The notes beneath the pieces were generated by a model, which had not been told where the DNA came from, did no database searches, and saw only the letters and a list, made by a program, of their open reading frames with translations. Of a stretch of 64,000 nucleotides of DNA, positions 1-10,616 are shown in pieces. This DNA comes from Leishmania infantum JPCM5 (Eukaryota > Euglenozoa > Kinetoplastea > Trypanosomatida > Trypanosomatidae): NCBI RefSeq assembly GCF_000002875.2, contig NC_009420.2:2208951-2272950 (forward strand), given 5' to 3'. Each line of letters opens with the position of its first letter. Within the stretch, counting starts at the first letter, position 1. The position numbers and the translations under genes are program-made.

Positions 1-3000
1 TCCCCGTGCGCCGTCTCGGCTGTCGAGAATATGGAGCACCAACGCACCCACGCTACTACTGTAGCCCATCTCCAAGTCGAGGATTAGCCGACCCACCTGA
101 TACTGCTGAAGCGGTGTCAGCGACGCCGCCATCTTCTCCAGCCGTTGAAAGCACAGAACAAGAAGTCGCTCCGGCACCTGCGACACGGTCAGGCTGGCAA
201 CGGCCTGCAGCACGCTAAGCAGCTGAGGCACGTCCAGCTTCACCTCGGTGCTGGCCTGGCGCTCGAGAGCCTGAAGCGCTGCCGTCACGACGATCTCGTC
301 ATTGATGTTAAAGTGCGCGTGGCACTGCACGAGACGCACGATGGCACTGCGACGGCACTGATCAAGCATAGGTAGCATGCGAGTGTCGATGGCGTCCAAC
401 ACGGGCTCCACGATTGCCTCGCTGCTGACCTGCAGCGCAGCGGTGAGGACAAGTTCCAGGTCATCGGACGGAAGCAGCGGGATATCGGTTTGAATAGGTG
501 CGAAGACGACGGCCTCGAAGCGGCGCAGCACGGTCGTGTCCATGGCGATGGCCTTGAGGAGAACGCAGCGGCTGTGTGCGTCGGCGCGCTCGTAGCACAA
601 CGCTAGCGTTCTTTCGAAGGTAGCGTTCTCGTCTGCGGCAGCAACGGCCGGAGTGAAGGCGCCGGATGGACTTGGCTGCGACGCCGGCAGCATCAGATCC
701 CACGCCTTCAGGCGGCCGATGCTCTGCACCAGTCGCGCAAACTCGCTCGGGTTCAGATCACTGCTGCGGCTCAGGAGCATCCGGCATACATGCCGGCTTG
801 CTGTCTCTTCCGTCGCTGACAGGGACGAGGTGGTGGCCGTGGCCAGCTCTGCGACGGCGGCTAGCCAGTGCTGTACGCCGTCAAACACGCTCAGCACCAG
901 CTCAGTGACCCGTAGGAGAGGGAACGGCTGATATCCTCGTGCAGCTGCCTCCGCGCACTTCGTCGCAATGCGCAGGAGTGCCTCCAAGGCGGAAACGATA
1001 TCGCTGTCCGAGGTCATCACGACCGCCTCGTGCAGACTGGCGAGCTGTGCCTTGGTGAAGACGGACTCGAGAATGATGCCCACGGTGGATGGCAGGAGGA
1101 CGCGGTGCTCAGCGAGCAGATGCACCAGCGCTGCCAGCTCGCGCCACTGGAGCGGTGTCGTCGCCAGAATGTTGGGCAGGAGCTGCTGCTCGACCTTCGC
1201 CACAACACCCTGCTCCCGCATCTGGTGAAGAGAGGTCGGATATGATATGAGAAAAATCCGCAGCTCCTCGACAGTGAAGATGTGCTCAAGAGAGAGAAGG
1301 CGGTCGCAGCAGGCGCGAATGAGCTCACGACGCTGGTGCTGCTCTGCCTCCCCAACGATGTGTGTCGTCGACGTCAACGCCCAGAGCAAGTCGTCGATGA
1401 CCGAAGCGCTGCTCTCTCCAGTCGCTGGCTTCCTTTCGGATGGCAGCTCCGCCAGGCTGCCGCGATCGGTGCGGAAGCAGAGGTACCCCTGCAGTATCAT
1501 CATGAGCAAGCTCTTGTCTGACTCACTGGTGTCCTCGGCCACCGCCGATACCCGATCCAGCAAGCGCCGCAGCAGCGGCAGAGGCACATCTTCATGACGC
1601 GCTGCCAGCGCAGAGAGCACGCGTGCGACCCAGGCGATGGTCATGTGCGGCAGGTGGGCCGCAACAATAGCCTCGCTGATCTGCATCGGCAGCCTCTTCG
1701 CAATCGTGACGTAGTCGTTGAGATCGACGCTGGCATGCATGTCTGTTGTGGAAAGTAACGTCAGCACCTCAGCGGCCCCGGCAGGGTACTGTGCGACCAG
1801 CAGCAGCAGCTCCCGCTGGCTGAAGTCGCTCAGCTGCGGCTGCAGCTGCTGCACCACAAACGCAGACACGCGAGGGAAAAAGACGGAGAGCCTCCGCATA
1901 TGGGCGAGGCCGAGCTGCTTCAACTCGACCGCCCCAAGATATGGAATGAGGCGGAGGAGGCAAGCCTCTAACTTGGCGTGGGCTGCTACGTGACTCTCAA
2001 AGTCATCCTTTTCGTTCGAGTTGTCGTCCTCGTCGTCTGGCTCCAGGCTGAATTGCGGCGCAACGCCCTGCGGCTCCATTGACAGACTTCTCGCGCAGTC
2101 GAGTAGGGTCAAAGTCGGTTCGTTCGATGCCCAGGCGCTCGCATCACCGCGGTGGATGTAGGCCGAAAGTAATCTCAGCTGTGCCACATGGAGGTGTGGC
2201 AACGCAAGGGTGAGGTGGTTTAAGAAGCTGGCGATCGACTTCGAAACCGCGGCGCTTCGCTCCTGGCTGTCCTCGATTTGCCCCATGGCGAGGCGACGCT
2301 GCAAGGTGGAGAAGGCAATGAAGCCGATGTGGAGGTCCTCGCTCAAGACTGGCACCGTGCGACGCCTCTTGACGGCCATCAGAAACGCGAAAACGACGTG
2401 GTGAAAGATGCGGATGTCACAGCTGGCCAGAAGAGTCCTCAAGAAGGCAGGAAACAGCGCGGGGAGCTCGATGGAGGAGTCCATGCGAACGGAGCAGACA
2501 AAGTGCGCGGCGAGAGGAGGCACGCTGAGCAGCCCCGAGCACTCGTGCTCGTCGTCTGCGGCGGCGATGGAGCCGCCATTCATGGCGTGCGCAGCCCACA
2601 TGAGGGTTTGTGTGCTCACCTTCGCGTTCCCGTCTGCGGCCCCCGCCGGGGCCGATGTACACCAGCCCGATGATACTCTGTCCTCCGCTATGATCGACGT
2701 CCGCTCTGCCATGCGGCGAGCAATAGGAAGCATGACGCGATACGGCTGCCTGCATCCCACGTACAGCATAAGGCTCAATACTTCTTCCACGTCCTCGTCC
2801 GTCACGGGGCTCGTGAAAGCGGCGTCGAAGGCGATGTCTGCATCGTCAGCGTCCACCTTTTGCTCATCTGGTGCATCGTCCCCGTCCTCGAAGTCGTCCT
2901 CGTTGCTCTTGCCAGCAGCCGGTGCGCCATCATCTTCTGCAGTGAACTGCGCTTCTTTTGCTCTATTCTCCACATCATTTGTCCCGCCTGGATGTGGGGG

Positions 3001-5433
3001 CGCTGTCGCCTCGCTGACACTGTCCGCCACAAGCGCACTGTCTTTGCTAGTCTTCTCGGTAGCCGCCAGACGATTCAGGTAGTTCTCAAACCACACCCGC
3101 ACCATCTCGCGACGGGCGGCGCTGGCGGTAGCGTTACCACCATCGAGGGCCCCAATCGCGAGCACGTAGCGCACGGTACGAAGGAGCATTGTGGTGTGCA
3201 CTTTCAGCGCATTCGCACGCCGCAGTGTGCGCCCTGCCGTCCCACGGATGGGCAGGGTACGCTGGCGGAAGACAAGCGCCGTGTGCTCCGCCGTCGCCAC
3301 CTTGAACTCGGTCGCTAAAGGGGCAACGAAGCGCACAAAGGCAAAAAAGTTGTAGAGGGACCCCTCCCCGGTGAGGCGAATCATGTGCATCACCAAACGC
3401 CGCTTCGTCTCGTCCGTCGTCAAAAGCCGCACGGTCTTGGCCAGCACCGGAAGCGACTCTATCTTGATTCGCTGATGGGTCCGGGCCCTCACGATGGGGA
3501 GCACAAACACGCTGAGAAGCACATTCTCGTCCATGGCATCGTCGGCTGAGAGGTATTCGTGAGTGAGACGGCCATCCACGTAGGCGCTCAGCGCGCTCAT
3601 TGCCGCGACGCTGATCATCGTGTAGTTCCCTTTACTCCGGGTCGATTCGGTGAGGCTTTTTTCGGTACACCCTTTCCAGTCAATCGAGCAGGCGAGCGCT
3701 CTGGTCATCTGGAGTATCTCGGCTCGTACCTCTGGTGCCGCCTCTGCAGAATGGCTGCCAGAATCCACAGACTGCTGGCGCTTCGCTAAAAAATAGAAGA
3801 TAGCACACAAGTCGAGTGAGAGTGGCACCTTCGCGGATGGAGATTTCTCCGCACTTTGCACAGCAACGCTGCTTGCTCTGCCCTCCCCCGCTGTCGTCTG
3901 CATCTTGGTGAGCACCTCCGGCACCACGGCCAGGCTGCAGAAGAGGAGTGGTCGACACAGCGTCCACGGCAGCTGCAACCCGACACTCAGTAGCAGCGAC
4001 AGCGCCACATGAGGGGCCAGTTTTGGCTCTGGCAAGTCGTCGGTGCCGTCGTCACGCTGAAAGCAATTACACAGCATCTGGTAAATCCGTTCACGGTACT
4101 GGGACGTGCGTCTCGTGTAGCAGAGCACCTCCGCGAGAACATCGAATTCCATGGCGGCCGAGAACTTCAAAATGTAATCCGGCACCGAGCTTAACCGGCA
4201 TAGATTCCGACTTCGCACGGCGGACATGATAGCCGGCAAGCAGCGCCTCTCCTCAGCTGTGAAGGTGGAAGGATGACGCAGGACGCACAGCAGGTACTCC
4301 ATCAGGTTCACCCGACACGTTGGCGGTGCGGCATGTGCGTGCAAAATGATACGTGCGAAGTCCGCCAGACATATACTACTTGTCAGCCCTACGGGAGACA
4401 CAGAGAACGACGCCGCAGCGGCTGACATGGCCGCGTTTTCGTCGACACCACGTGGCGACCCAGATTCTGGGGTGAACTCAGCATTGAGGCACGCGTCTGC
4501 GGACGCTGCCGCGATGGCAGCCGACTTCCGTTCTTGGCGAGCCGCGCTCAAGGCGGGCGTGATCAGCGTATCGAGGCGCTTTGCGACCGTTGCCATGAGA
4601 AAGCGATCAGGGGCGGCGAGAAGCTGCTGGCACCGCACTGGATCGAAAAGAAGAAGCGTCGTGAGAAGGGCCTCAATCGCGGTGCTCTCCAGCATGCTCG
4701 GCTGCGCTTCCGCTGTTGACGTGCAAAACAGATTCACCTGGTGCACAAGCGCGAACCAAAGTGCCGGCGGAGGCGAGAGAGACGTTACAGTTTCGTGTGA
4801 CAGCTTCAGCGGGTTGTCGTGGGTCACACGGTGTAAGCCGTAAGCGGCAGAGAGGAGAATCAAGAACGGCTGAATCTCCAGCTGCTCACTACTCGCCGAT
4901 CGCGCAGTCAAGAGAGAGATGCAGCGACACAAACCTCTGACAAACTCACTTGACGACGCTTCCGCAGAGCAATTCACGCTCCCTTCGTTTCTTTGGCGAT
5001 CAAGCACATCGCACAAGAAGGTCAGAACAATCAAGCACTGACCACAGGAGAAGCTTCCGACGCTCTCCTGAACCCACCGCAGCACACTGGAATTCATGTC
5101 AGCAATCTCCTCCGCCGCCTCAATTGCCTGTGCCAAAGCAAGCCCCTCCCTGTCTTGATGGAAGGCACACCACCGAATTATGGCGTTAAAGCCACGCCGC
5201 TTGATTTCATTCTGCTTCGCATACGACACTGACGCGGCGCCGTTGCTCTTCTTGGAGACCGTCGGCACTGGATCGCGGAGCTCCCGTTCGATTGCGCTGG
5301 GCTTGAGGGTCTGCTGCGCGTCGGCCCGAAACAAGGATGAGCATTGACGCAACGGAGGCGAGGAGAGCAGTATCAATGGCAGCCTCGATGCACCAGCAAG
5401 CAGGTGCGCAGTCGCGAGAAAGGCCATTATCAT
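1..5433 (-). CDS. Large alpha-solenoid protein, probable mitochondrial, N-terminal 1811 residues
   Basis: An open frame runs without a stop from an ATG at 5433-5431 to the left edge (1811 whole codons), so the C-terminus is outside the window. A second in-frame ATG lies two codons later and an in-frame TGA just upstream (5445-5443). The N-terminus is hydrophobic and basic with no acidic residue in the first 30 (MIMAFLATAHLLAGASRL...), fitting a mitochondrial presequence. The rest is almost all leucine/alanine-rich amphipathic helix, e.g. LRLIPYLGAVELKQLGLAHM near residue 1165, typical of HEAT, ARM or heptatricopeptide-type repeats. An acidic linker (about residues 790-870, DDFEDGDDAPDEQ) interrupts it. 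Trypanosomatid mitochondria contain many such RNA-processing and mitoribosome-assembly solenoids, some ending in a RAP domain. Whether this one does cannot be seen. Coding status is very likely; function is unknown. Confidence 0.85.
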   Translation of the reverse strand, partial: MIMAFLATAHLLAGASRLPLILLSSPPLRQCSSLFRADAQQTLKPSAIERELRDPVPTVSKKSNGAASVSYAKQNEIKRRGFNAIIRWCAFHQDREGLALAQAIEAAEEIADMNSSVLRWVQESVGSFSCGQCLIVLTFLCDVLDRQRNEGSVNCSAEASSSEFVRGLCRCISLLTARSASSEQLEIQPFLILLSAAYGLHRVTHDNPLKLSHETVTSLSPPPALWFALVHQVNLFCTSTAEAQPSMLESTAIEALLTTLLLFDPVRCQQLLAAPDRFLMATVAKRLDTLITPALSAARQERKSAAIAAASADACLNAEFTPESGSPRGVDENAAMSAAAASFSVSPVGLTSSICLADFARIILHAHAAPPTCRVNLMEYLLCVLRHPSTFTAEERRCLPAIMSAVRSRNLCRLSSVPDYILKFSAAMEFDVLAEVLCYTRRTSQYRERIYQMLCNCFQRDDGTDDLPEPKLAPHVALSLLLSVGLQLPWTLCRPLLFCSLAVVPEVLTKMQTTAGEGRASSVAVQSAEKSPSAKVPLSLDLCAIFYFLAKRQQSVDSGSHSAEAAPEVRAEILQMTRALACSIDWKGCTEKSLTESTRSKGNYTMISVAAMSALSAYVDGRLTHEYLSADDAMDENVLLSVFVLPIVRARTHQRIKIESLPVLAKTVRLLTTDETKRRLVMHMIRLTGEGSLYNFFAFVRFVAPLATEFKVATAEHTALVFRQRTLPIRGTAGRTLRRANALKVHTTMLLRTVRYVLAIGALDGGNATASAARREMVRVWFENYLNRLAATEKTSKDSALVADSVSEATAPPHPGGTNDVENRAKEAQFTAEDDGAPAAGKSNEDDFEDGDDAPDEQKVDADDADIAFDAAFTSPVTDEDVEEVLSLMLYVGCRQPYRVMLPIARRMAERTSIIAEDRVSSGWCTSAPAGAADGNAKVSTQTLMWAAHAMNGGSIAAADDEHECSGLLSVPPLAAHFVCSVRMDSSIELPALFPAFLRTLLASCDIRIFHHVVFAFLMAVKRRRTVPVLSEDLHIGFIAFSTLQRRLAMGQIEDSQERSAAVSKSIASFLNHLTLALPHLHVAQLRLLSAYIHRGDASAWASNEPTLTLLDCARSLSMEPQGVAPQFSLEPDDEDDNSNEKDDFESHVAAHAKLEACLLRLIPYLGAVELKQLGLAHMRRLSVFFPRVSAFVVQQLQPQLSDFSQRELLLLVAQYPAGAAEVLTLLSTTDMHASVDLNDYVTIAKRLPMQISEAIVAAHLPHMTIAWVARVLSALAARHEDVPLPLLRRLLDRVSAVAEDTSESDKSLLMMILQGYLCFRTDRGSLAELPSERKPATGESSASVIDDLLWALTSTTHIVGEAEQHQRRELIRACCDRLLSLEHIFTVEELRIFLISYPTSLHQMREQGVVAKVEQQLLPNILATTPLQWRELAALVHLLAEHRVLLPSTVGIILESVFTKAQLASLHEAVVMTSDSDIVSALEALLRIATKCAEAAARGYQPFPLLRVTELVLSVFDGVQHWLAAVAELATATTSSLSATEETASRHVCRMLLSRSSDLNPSEFARLVQSIGRLKAWDLMLPASQPSPSGAFTPAVAAADENATFERTLALCYERADAHSRCVLLKAIAMDTTVLRRFEAVVFAPIQTDIPLLPSDDLELVLTAALQVSSEAIVEPVLDAIDTRMLPMLDQCRRSAIVRLVQCHAHFNINDEIVVTAALQALERQASTEVKLDVPQLLSVLQAVASLTVSQVPERLLVLCFQRLEKMAASLTPLQQYQVGRLILDLEMGYSSSVGALVLHILDSRDGARG

Positions 5434-6247
5434 AGGAAGGTCTCAACCAAAGGAGATACGTATGACTGGGGAGGGGGTGCGCAAAGCAGGCAGCTGCGTC
5501 CGTGCCCGTGGCTTGTCAGGCAACCCCAATGCACGCTGTCGCTGTGCACTTACCGAGAGAAGGGCCGGTGAGGAAGGTGGTCAAAGTCCAGCGATGCCAC
5601 ACCACGGGCAGAGAGGAAAAGCAGCGTAGATAGGGAGGCGACAGAAAAGGGAGGCGAGGGGGGGGAAGAGAGGAGGAGGGCGGGGGCGCTAGCGAGTACA
5701 CAGAGAGAGAGAGCAGGGGGGCACCGGGTCCTGTGGTGCGGAGGAGCAGAGTGGGTGAAGGAGGAGTGCCTACACACTGCCTTTTGACGTTCCCGTTTCT
5801 TTTTTTGTCTTGCGTCTTCACTACGTCGCGGCGACTCCCCAACGCCCACCCCACCCACAGAACGAGGCGCACCGACGGCAAAATTCTTTGACACGCGTCG
5901 ACTTGTCCGTGTGCTCATTGTCTTTTCGCCTCGCGCCTCGCCTCCGCTTTCCATGAGCATCACCGTGTGCGTGAGGGACGGCAAGCACGGAAGGAGCGAT
6001 TGTGAAGACAAAGCGATGCCGCCTGCCGATGTAGATGATTGAGGAGGGGAGAGGGAAGGGGGGGAGATGAGGTAAAGGCGTGGGGGACGGGGCCCCGCAA
6101 TGCCATCCGTGAACGTCACGCGTCCGTGACTCTTCCGCCGCACCCCCTCCCCACACATCCTCGCAGGGACAGACAGACACGCACAGAGACAGCGAGATAA
6201 GACTCCAATCACACACACACGGGACACTGCCATCAAGGACGTCAAAC
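5434..6247. other. Intergenic region, low complexity
   Basis: This lies between the stop of the 513-aa gene and the start of the large left-edge gene. The plus strand is strongly purine-rich around 5640-5760, which is polypyrimidine on the transcribed strand, as expected for a 3'UTR and trans-splicing signal. Frames open here are low-complexity shadows. No RNA gene is seen. Confidence 0.6.
5466..5481 (-). promoter_or_regulatory. Predicted spliced-leader acceptor for the 1811+ aa gene
   Basis: On the minus strand a C/T-rich run ends in CAG (AG at 5467-5466). No ATG lies in the following 32 nt before the ATG at 5433, which supports that start. Confidence 0.55.
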
Positions 6248-7789
6248 CTACAGCTGAGCAATGGCCTCCATTACACCCTTCACAGAGCCGTTTGCTCGAT
6301 CCAGCTGCACACGGACGAGCCGCAGTTGCTCCTCGCTCAGACCCTGCAGGTCTGTCACGCTTTCGATTGTAGTCTCTGTTACGTGAACCAGCAACGCTGC
6401 GTCCACCTCGTCGGCCTCGCGCTTCCGCTTGCCGCGCACTGCCTTGCCCTTTGCTTTTGTCGCCTTCCCCTCCCACGTGGCAGATGGTGGCTCAGCGCGT
6501 ACCTCTGCTTCGCACAGCATCGTCGCCGTGAGGCCGGAGGCAGGAATGCGCAAAAGGCGGGAGAGCAGAGCCGCAGCGTCCAGTGCATCGTCGAAGCGGC
6601 TCTCCTCGCGCATCGCGACGAGAAGCGACCAGGCATTGCGACTTTTCGCTTGCTTTCCGCCCAGCAACGCTCGCACCTGCTCGTAGGCGCTCATTATGCG
6701 CTCGTTCAGCTGCCGCTCCACCGTGCGTTGCTGGTCTCGCTTCTCTGTATGCGCCGCATCTCTGCGCATCTGGGAAAGCAAGGCGCGTAGCATCGGTGCC
6801 GAGAGCGAGGCACGCAATTCGGCTGAAAGTTGCTGAAGAAGTTGGTCATCGCTGACTTCGCAGGCGGTGCTCTTCTCGCCGGTGCCGTTATCGAAGGGGG
6901 GGCCAAGCTTGCCTGTGGCGCCATCGGAAGATTTCGACCCCGGCACAACGTCGCCGGCACCATTGCCGCCAGGGGACGACGTCGAAACGCCCTCTATCAA
7001 ATCCACGTACGCGGCATAGGCCGTGTGGCGGTTCACGAGCTCTAGCCAGGCGCGTTGGGCAGCCGCGGTGCCTTTGCGCTGAAGAGCCTGTTGCAAGTGC
7101 ACCGCTGCTTCTTCCACAGAGATCACGTGACTCGCTGTGAGGTAAAGGCGCCCACGGAGCCTTCCGCCACACGGGGTTGCCTTGCCCCGTACAGGCGATA
7201 CGGTCTGATGTAGGATAGAGAGAGAACGCGGCCCTGTTGCGCCACTGTGAGCCTCATCATTGCCATGGGCAAGGGGAGGCGCGGAGCCGTGCCACGCCGG
7301 TAGCGTCCAGCGGACATGCACCAACTCTGAAAACGCCATTGCCACCCGCGCGACATCATCCACTGTGCAGGTGAAGTGGCCGTAGCGCGTCACCGCGTCA
7401 AGCCAGCGGTCATCAATGGCGACGCTGTGTATCGGTGACGCGTGACCCGCCGACAATCCTTCGTGCTCAGGTGTTGGGGACACCGCTTTCCCGCTAAGCC
7501 GGCTCGCATCGGCGGAGGAGACGCCTACGCCGCCGTAATGAATCGCGCCGAGCTGAGCCTTCTCGATCAGGCTTACAAGGTACATGCTGTGCAACAGCTG
7601 TGCCAGGCGCGCGTTCCAGTTGCCGCGATGAGTCGCTCTGGAGGCCGCCGCCGCGGTATCTGATGCCTCCTCCGAGACCTCGATAGGAGGCGACTCTGAG
7701 ATTGGCGCCGAGCCCACCAAGGTGCGCACATATTCGGACACAACAGCCCCGGCACGCCGCGGCGCGAACGCGGCAGAGAAGGACGACAT
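6248..7789 (-). CDS. Conserved-type hypothetical protein, 513 aa, possible mitochondrial presequence
   Basis: The frame stays open upstream to 7834, but that codon is TTG; the first ATG is at 7789-7787, giving 513 residues and a TAG/TGA-type stop at 6248. The N-terminus (MSSFSAAFAPRRAGAVVSEY) is Ser/Ala/Arg-rich without acids until residue 19 and could be a mitochondrial presequence. The middle is mixed helix and low-complexity Ser/Gly. About residues 345-440 form a charged helical segment (EKRDQQRTVERQLNERI), followed by a Lys/Arg patch (KGKAVRGKRKREADEVD) that could instead be a nuclear localisation signal. No known catalytic motif was recognised. Balanced composition and codon use like the neighbours support a real gene. 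Confidence 0.8.
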   Translation of the reverse strand: MSSFSAAFAPRRAGAVVSEYVRTLVGSAPISESPPIEVSEEASDTAAAASRATHRGNWNARLAQLLHSMYLVSLIEKAQLGAIHYGGVGVSSADASRLSGKAVSPTPEHEGLSAGHASPIHSVAIDDRWLDAVTRYGHFTCTVDDVARVAMAFSELVHVRWTLPAWHGSAPPLAHGNDEAHSGATGPRSLSILHQTVSPVRGKATPCGGRLRGRLYLTASHVISVEEAAVHLQQALQRKGTAAAQRAWLELVNRHTAYAAYVDLIEGVSTSSPGGNGAGDVVPGSKSSDGATGKLGPPFDNGTGEKSTACEVSDDQLLQQLSAELRASLSAPMLRALLSQMRRDAAHTEKRDQQRTVERQLNERIMSAYEQVRALLGGKQAKSRNAWSLLVAMREESRFDDALDAAALLSRLLRIPASGLTATMLCEAEVRAEPPSATWEGKATKAKGKAVRGKRKREADEVDAALLVHVTETTIESVTDLQGLSEEQLRLVRVQLDRANGSVKGVMEAIAQL

Positions 7790-10616
7790 ATGAGGAAATG
7801 CGCGGCGCACAAAACTATTCCACGTGCTTCGCAAGCGCTGACAAACCGGGGCCGAACTTCCAAGGCACGTTTAACTGCCACCAGAGGCGACGTTATGTGC
7901 GATGTAAACAGGAGTGAGGTGATCCGTCGCGTATCTTTTCTTGTTGGCGTTGAGCTAAGGGTGGCCACGCAGATGCGCTCCTCCATCTCCAGTCGGGATG
8001 AGGGGAGAGAGAGTAGGAGCACAGTGAGAGCGTACACGAATACGCGCGCACAGGGGCCGATTTATGTGAAGAGGGCGTGCCTATCTATGTACCCCTTTCG
8101 ATGAAGTCGTCTGTGGCGGAAGGGTGTGTCTGTGTCTGCTCCATGCCCGGTAACAGCGTATGGAGCATGTGCACGGATTCCGAGACACCCCAACCAAAGA
8201 AAAACACACGCAGAGAGAAGACAAGGACAAGCCCGAGAACGGTGGCGTGTAAGCGCGAAGGCAGTTGTGAGAAAAGCGCAGAGGAGGAGGGGGGGTGGGC
8301 AGAGGTGCGCGGGAGTCAAAAGGGTACGCGAAAAGCGTGAGTGTGCGAGCCGCACCGAACACATGGGAAAGTCTCGCGACGCCCTTGGCCATGTGCACCA
8401 ACTACGCGTGCTGGTAGTGGTGCAACAAAGAGGAAAGGAGGGCGCAGATACGAGGCATCGAGCACTTTTCCAAAATAAACAACGGCAACACGGGTGCGAC
8501 GACTGCGGTGCGCGCCACTACTGTGTCGGCTCTGCTGCAAGCCAACTCGCAGCCCATTCATTATCCTTCTCACTCGCGCGCGAGCACACAAGCAAAAAAA
8601 AAACGAGTAGACTGCAAGAAGAGGCTCGTGATGTCCCTGACCACAACGACGCTCAAGGATAAAAGCCACAACAGAGAGAGAGAGACACTCTGGAGTGTGG
8701 AGGGGGGAGGGAAAACGTAAAATGTGGGTGCGAGCGAGGGCTTCCCGCCACTCATGAACACTACTACGAAACACGACGACGTACTTTAGAGACATGAGGA
8801 GAACGGTGAGAACACAAAGAAAAGAGTACCCACGCAGACAAAAGGAAGAAAAAACGGCCCTCACACAGACGCTTGCGAGTACACGCAAGCCCCGCCGCAT
8901 GTCGCCTCAGCACTCCCTGCGGCTGAGAAGAATCGGTCTTGGAGGGGGGAAGAGCGGCGGGGTACCTGTGGACAGCGCTTTTTCGTTTTCTTGTCTGTGT
9001 GTGTGCGTGCGCGTGTGTGTGTGTGTGTGTTAGCTCGAGTGGGAAGCACAAGTAGAAAAGGGAAAAAAAAGAAAAACGAAGACGAGGGGCACTGAATTTG
9101 TGCGCGTGCACACACAGATCTATTCGAGATAGGTACGCGCGGCCCGCTTTCGGCAATGCGCGCGCATGTCCCCTTGTGTGTTGGACGAGCGAGGGGAAGA
9201 GGGGATGAGAGGCAAGAAACTCACACGAATAGGCAGCGGAACGACTTGCGCACGATGCCCAGTCACTGATGTCACCTCATCGCCCCACGCCTACCCCGCG
9301 CACGACTTCTGTGCATCCCACTTGCTTTGTCAGTCTCTACGCGTGTACGTGCACGTGCGCATGTAAGCACGTCTCGCACTTGGACGCGGCGCAGGCCAGT
9401 AATCTATGAAGCCACATAATCCCACAGGGCGATATGTGCCCCTTTATTCGAGACACAGAGAAAAAACAGGCGCACGCTCTCACGGAGACAAAGCACTTGC
9501 CATTAGAAGCCGTGTGCTGCTGTGTGGGAGTATCTTGCACGTGGAAGCGTCACAGGAGCGACCCTGGCAGTGCGCGTGTTCCCTACGAGGGGGAGGGGGG
9601 GCCTTCAGGGGAGTAGCGAAGACGCGAGGGTGTCTTTCGTCGGCCTCACCAGTGCATGCGAGCAAAGATTCAAAGAAGAACGGCGTGGCCGCAGGATGCG
9701 CAATGTGCCGTCCGTGCTCGGGCAAAGCCCGCCAACTCCCCTTCAGGGAGAGCCCAGCAGGGAAAAAAAAAAATTCGGCCCGCTCTTGGCCCTTCGGGGT
9801 GTGGCGCAAAGCAACGGTAAGAGGGTCGACGGAGAAGAGCACGTAAGAGGGCCGTGCGCCCGCGCTCACCTGGTGCGATCTATCTATAGCAAGCACGGAA
9901 AAAAAAAAACATGTCGACTTCGGGGGAAAAAGAGAGAGACTACCTCACAAAGACACATAAAAGGCCCAATAATACAATCGACAAGAGAGGACGGAGAAGA
10001 CAGACAGACAGAGGTACAGAGAAATCGCCTCCCCTCATCGACATTGTCCAGCACCACCACCAAGGAAACGAGCAGACACCGTACTCACCCGAGCGTGTTC
10101 CTCGCAGAGCTCTCTCTCTCCCGCAAGCACGTCCGTGATTTTTTTTTATTACTCCACGAACAGCCAGACGAAGCAAAAGAAAAAAGCATGCGGCCCTCTA
10201 TGCGTCAGCGAACCTTGAAAGGAGAGAGGAGGGGGAGCGTGGACGTCCGGCCACCCAACCAGACGCACCCAGAAGAGCCCCGCTATAACACGCACGACAT
10301 CGTCCACTGAGGACAGACGCGCAGCACAACCACCCCCTTCCTTCTACTGGACATGGAACACGAGAAGTGCAGCGAGGGAAGGGTGAGGGGGTTAGACAGG
10401 TGGCGCAAAATGCATAGTTCGCCATGAGCGCGATACCTATCATGCAGCACCGAGACACCGGGGGACAGGCACCGTCACCTGGCTGAAAGAGGAGTAAAAC
10501 AAGAGGTTCGAGCAAGAAGACATAAAAAAGCGCCACAGCAAGACATAGACTTCAAAGAAAGAGGACGTTATGAGGGGTGCGCGAACATGCCCCCCACCAC
10601 ACGACACAAAGTTGCC
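7790..10616. other. Long intergenic region with (GT)n tract
   Basis: About 2.8 kb separates the 500-aa HMG-like gene from the 513-aa gene. It is mostly low complexity: plus-strand purine runs at 8270-8310, 8680-8710 and 8930-8960, A-runs near 9770 and 9900, and a (GT)n tract at 8996-9031. Frames of 100-260 codons here are compositional artefacts. It probably holds a long 3'UTR and the acceptor of the downstream gene. No RNA gene was recognised. Confidence 0.6.
8996..9031. repeat. (GT)n microsatellite
   Basis: Alternating TG with a few GC interruptions. Confidence 0.9.

Noticed and set aside
5550..6476. 308-codon minus-strand frame
   Set aside because: It overlaps the 3' end of the 513-aa gene and low-complexity spacer, with Ser/Pro/Arg-rich composition and no acceptor or homology.
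9522..10310. 262-codon plus-strand frame
   Set aside because: Purine-run translation (Arg/Glu/Lys-rich) of spacer DNA; no coding character.
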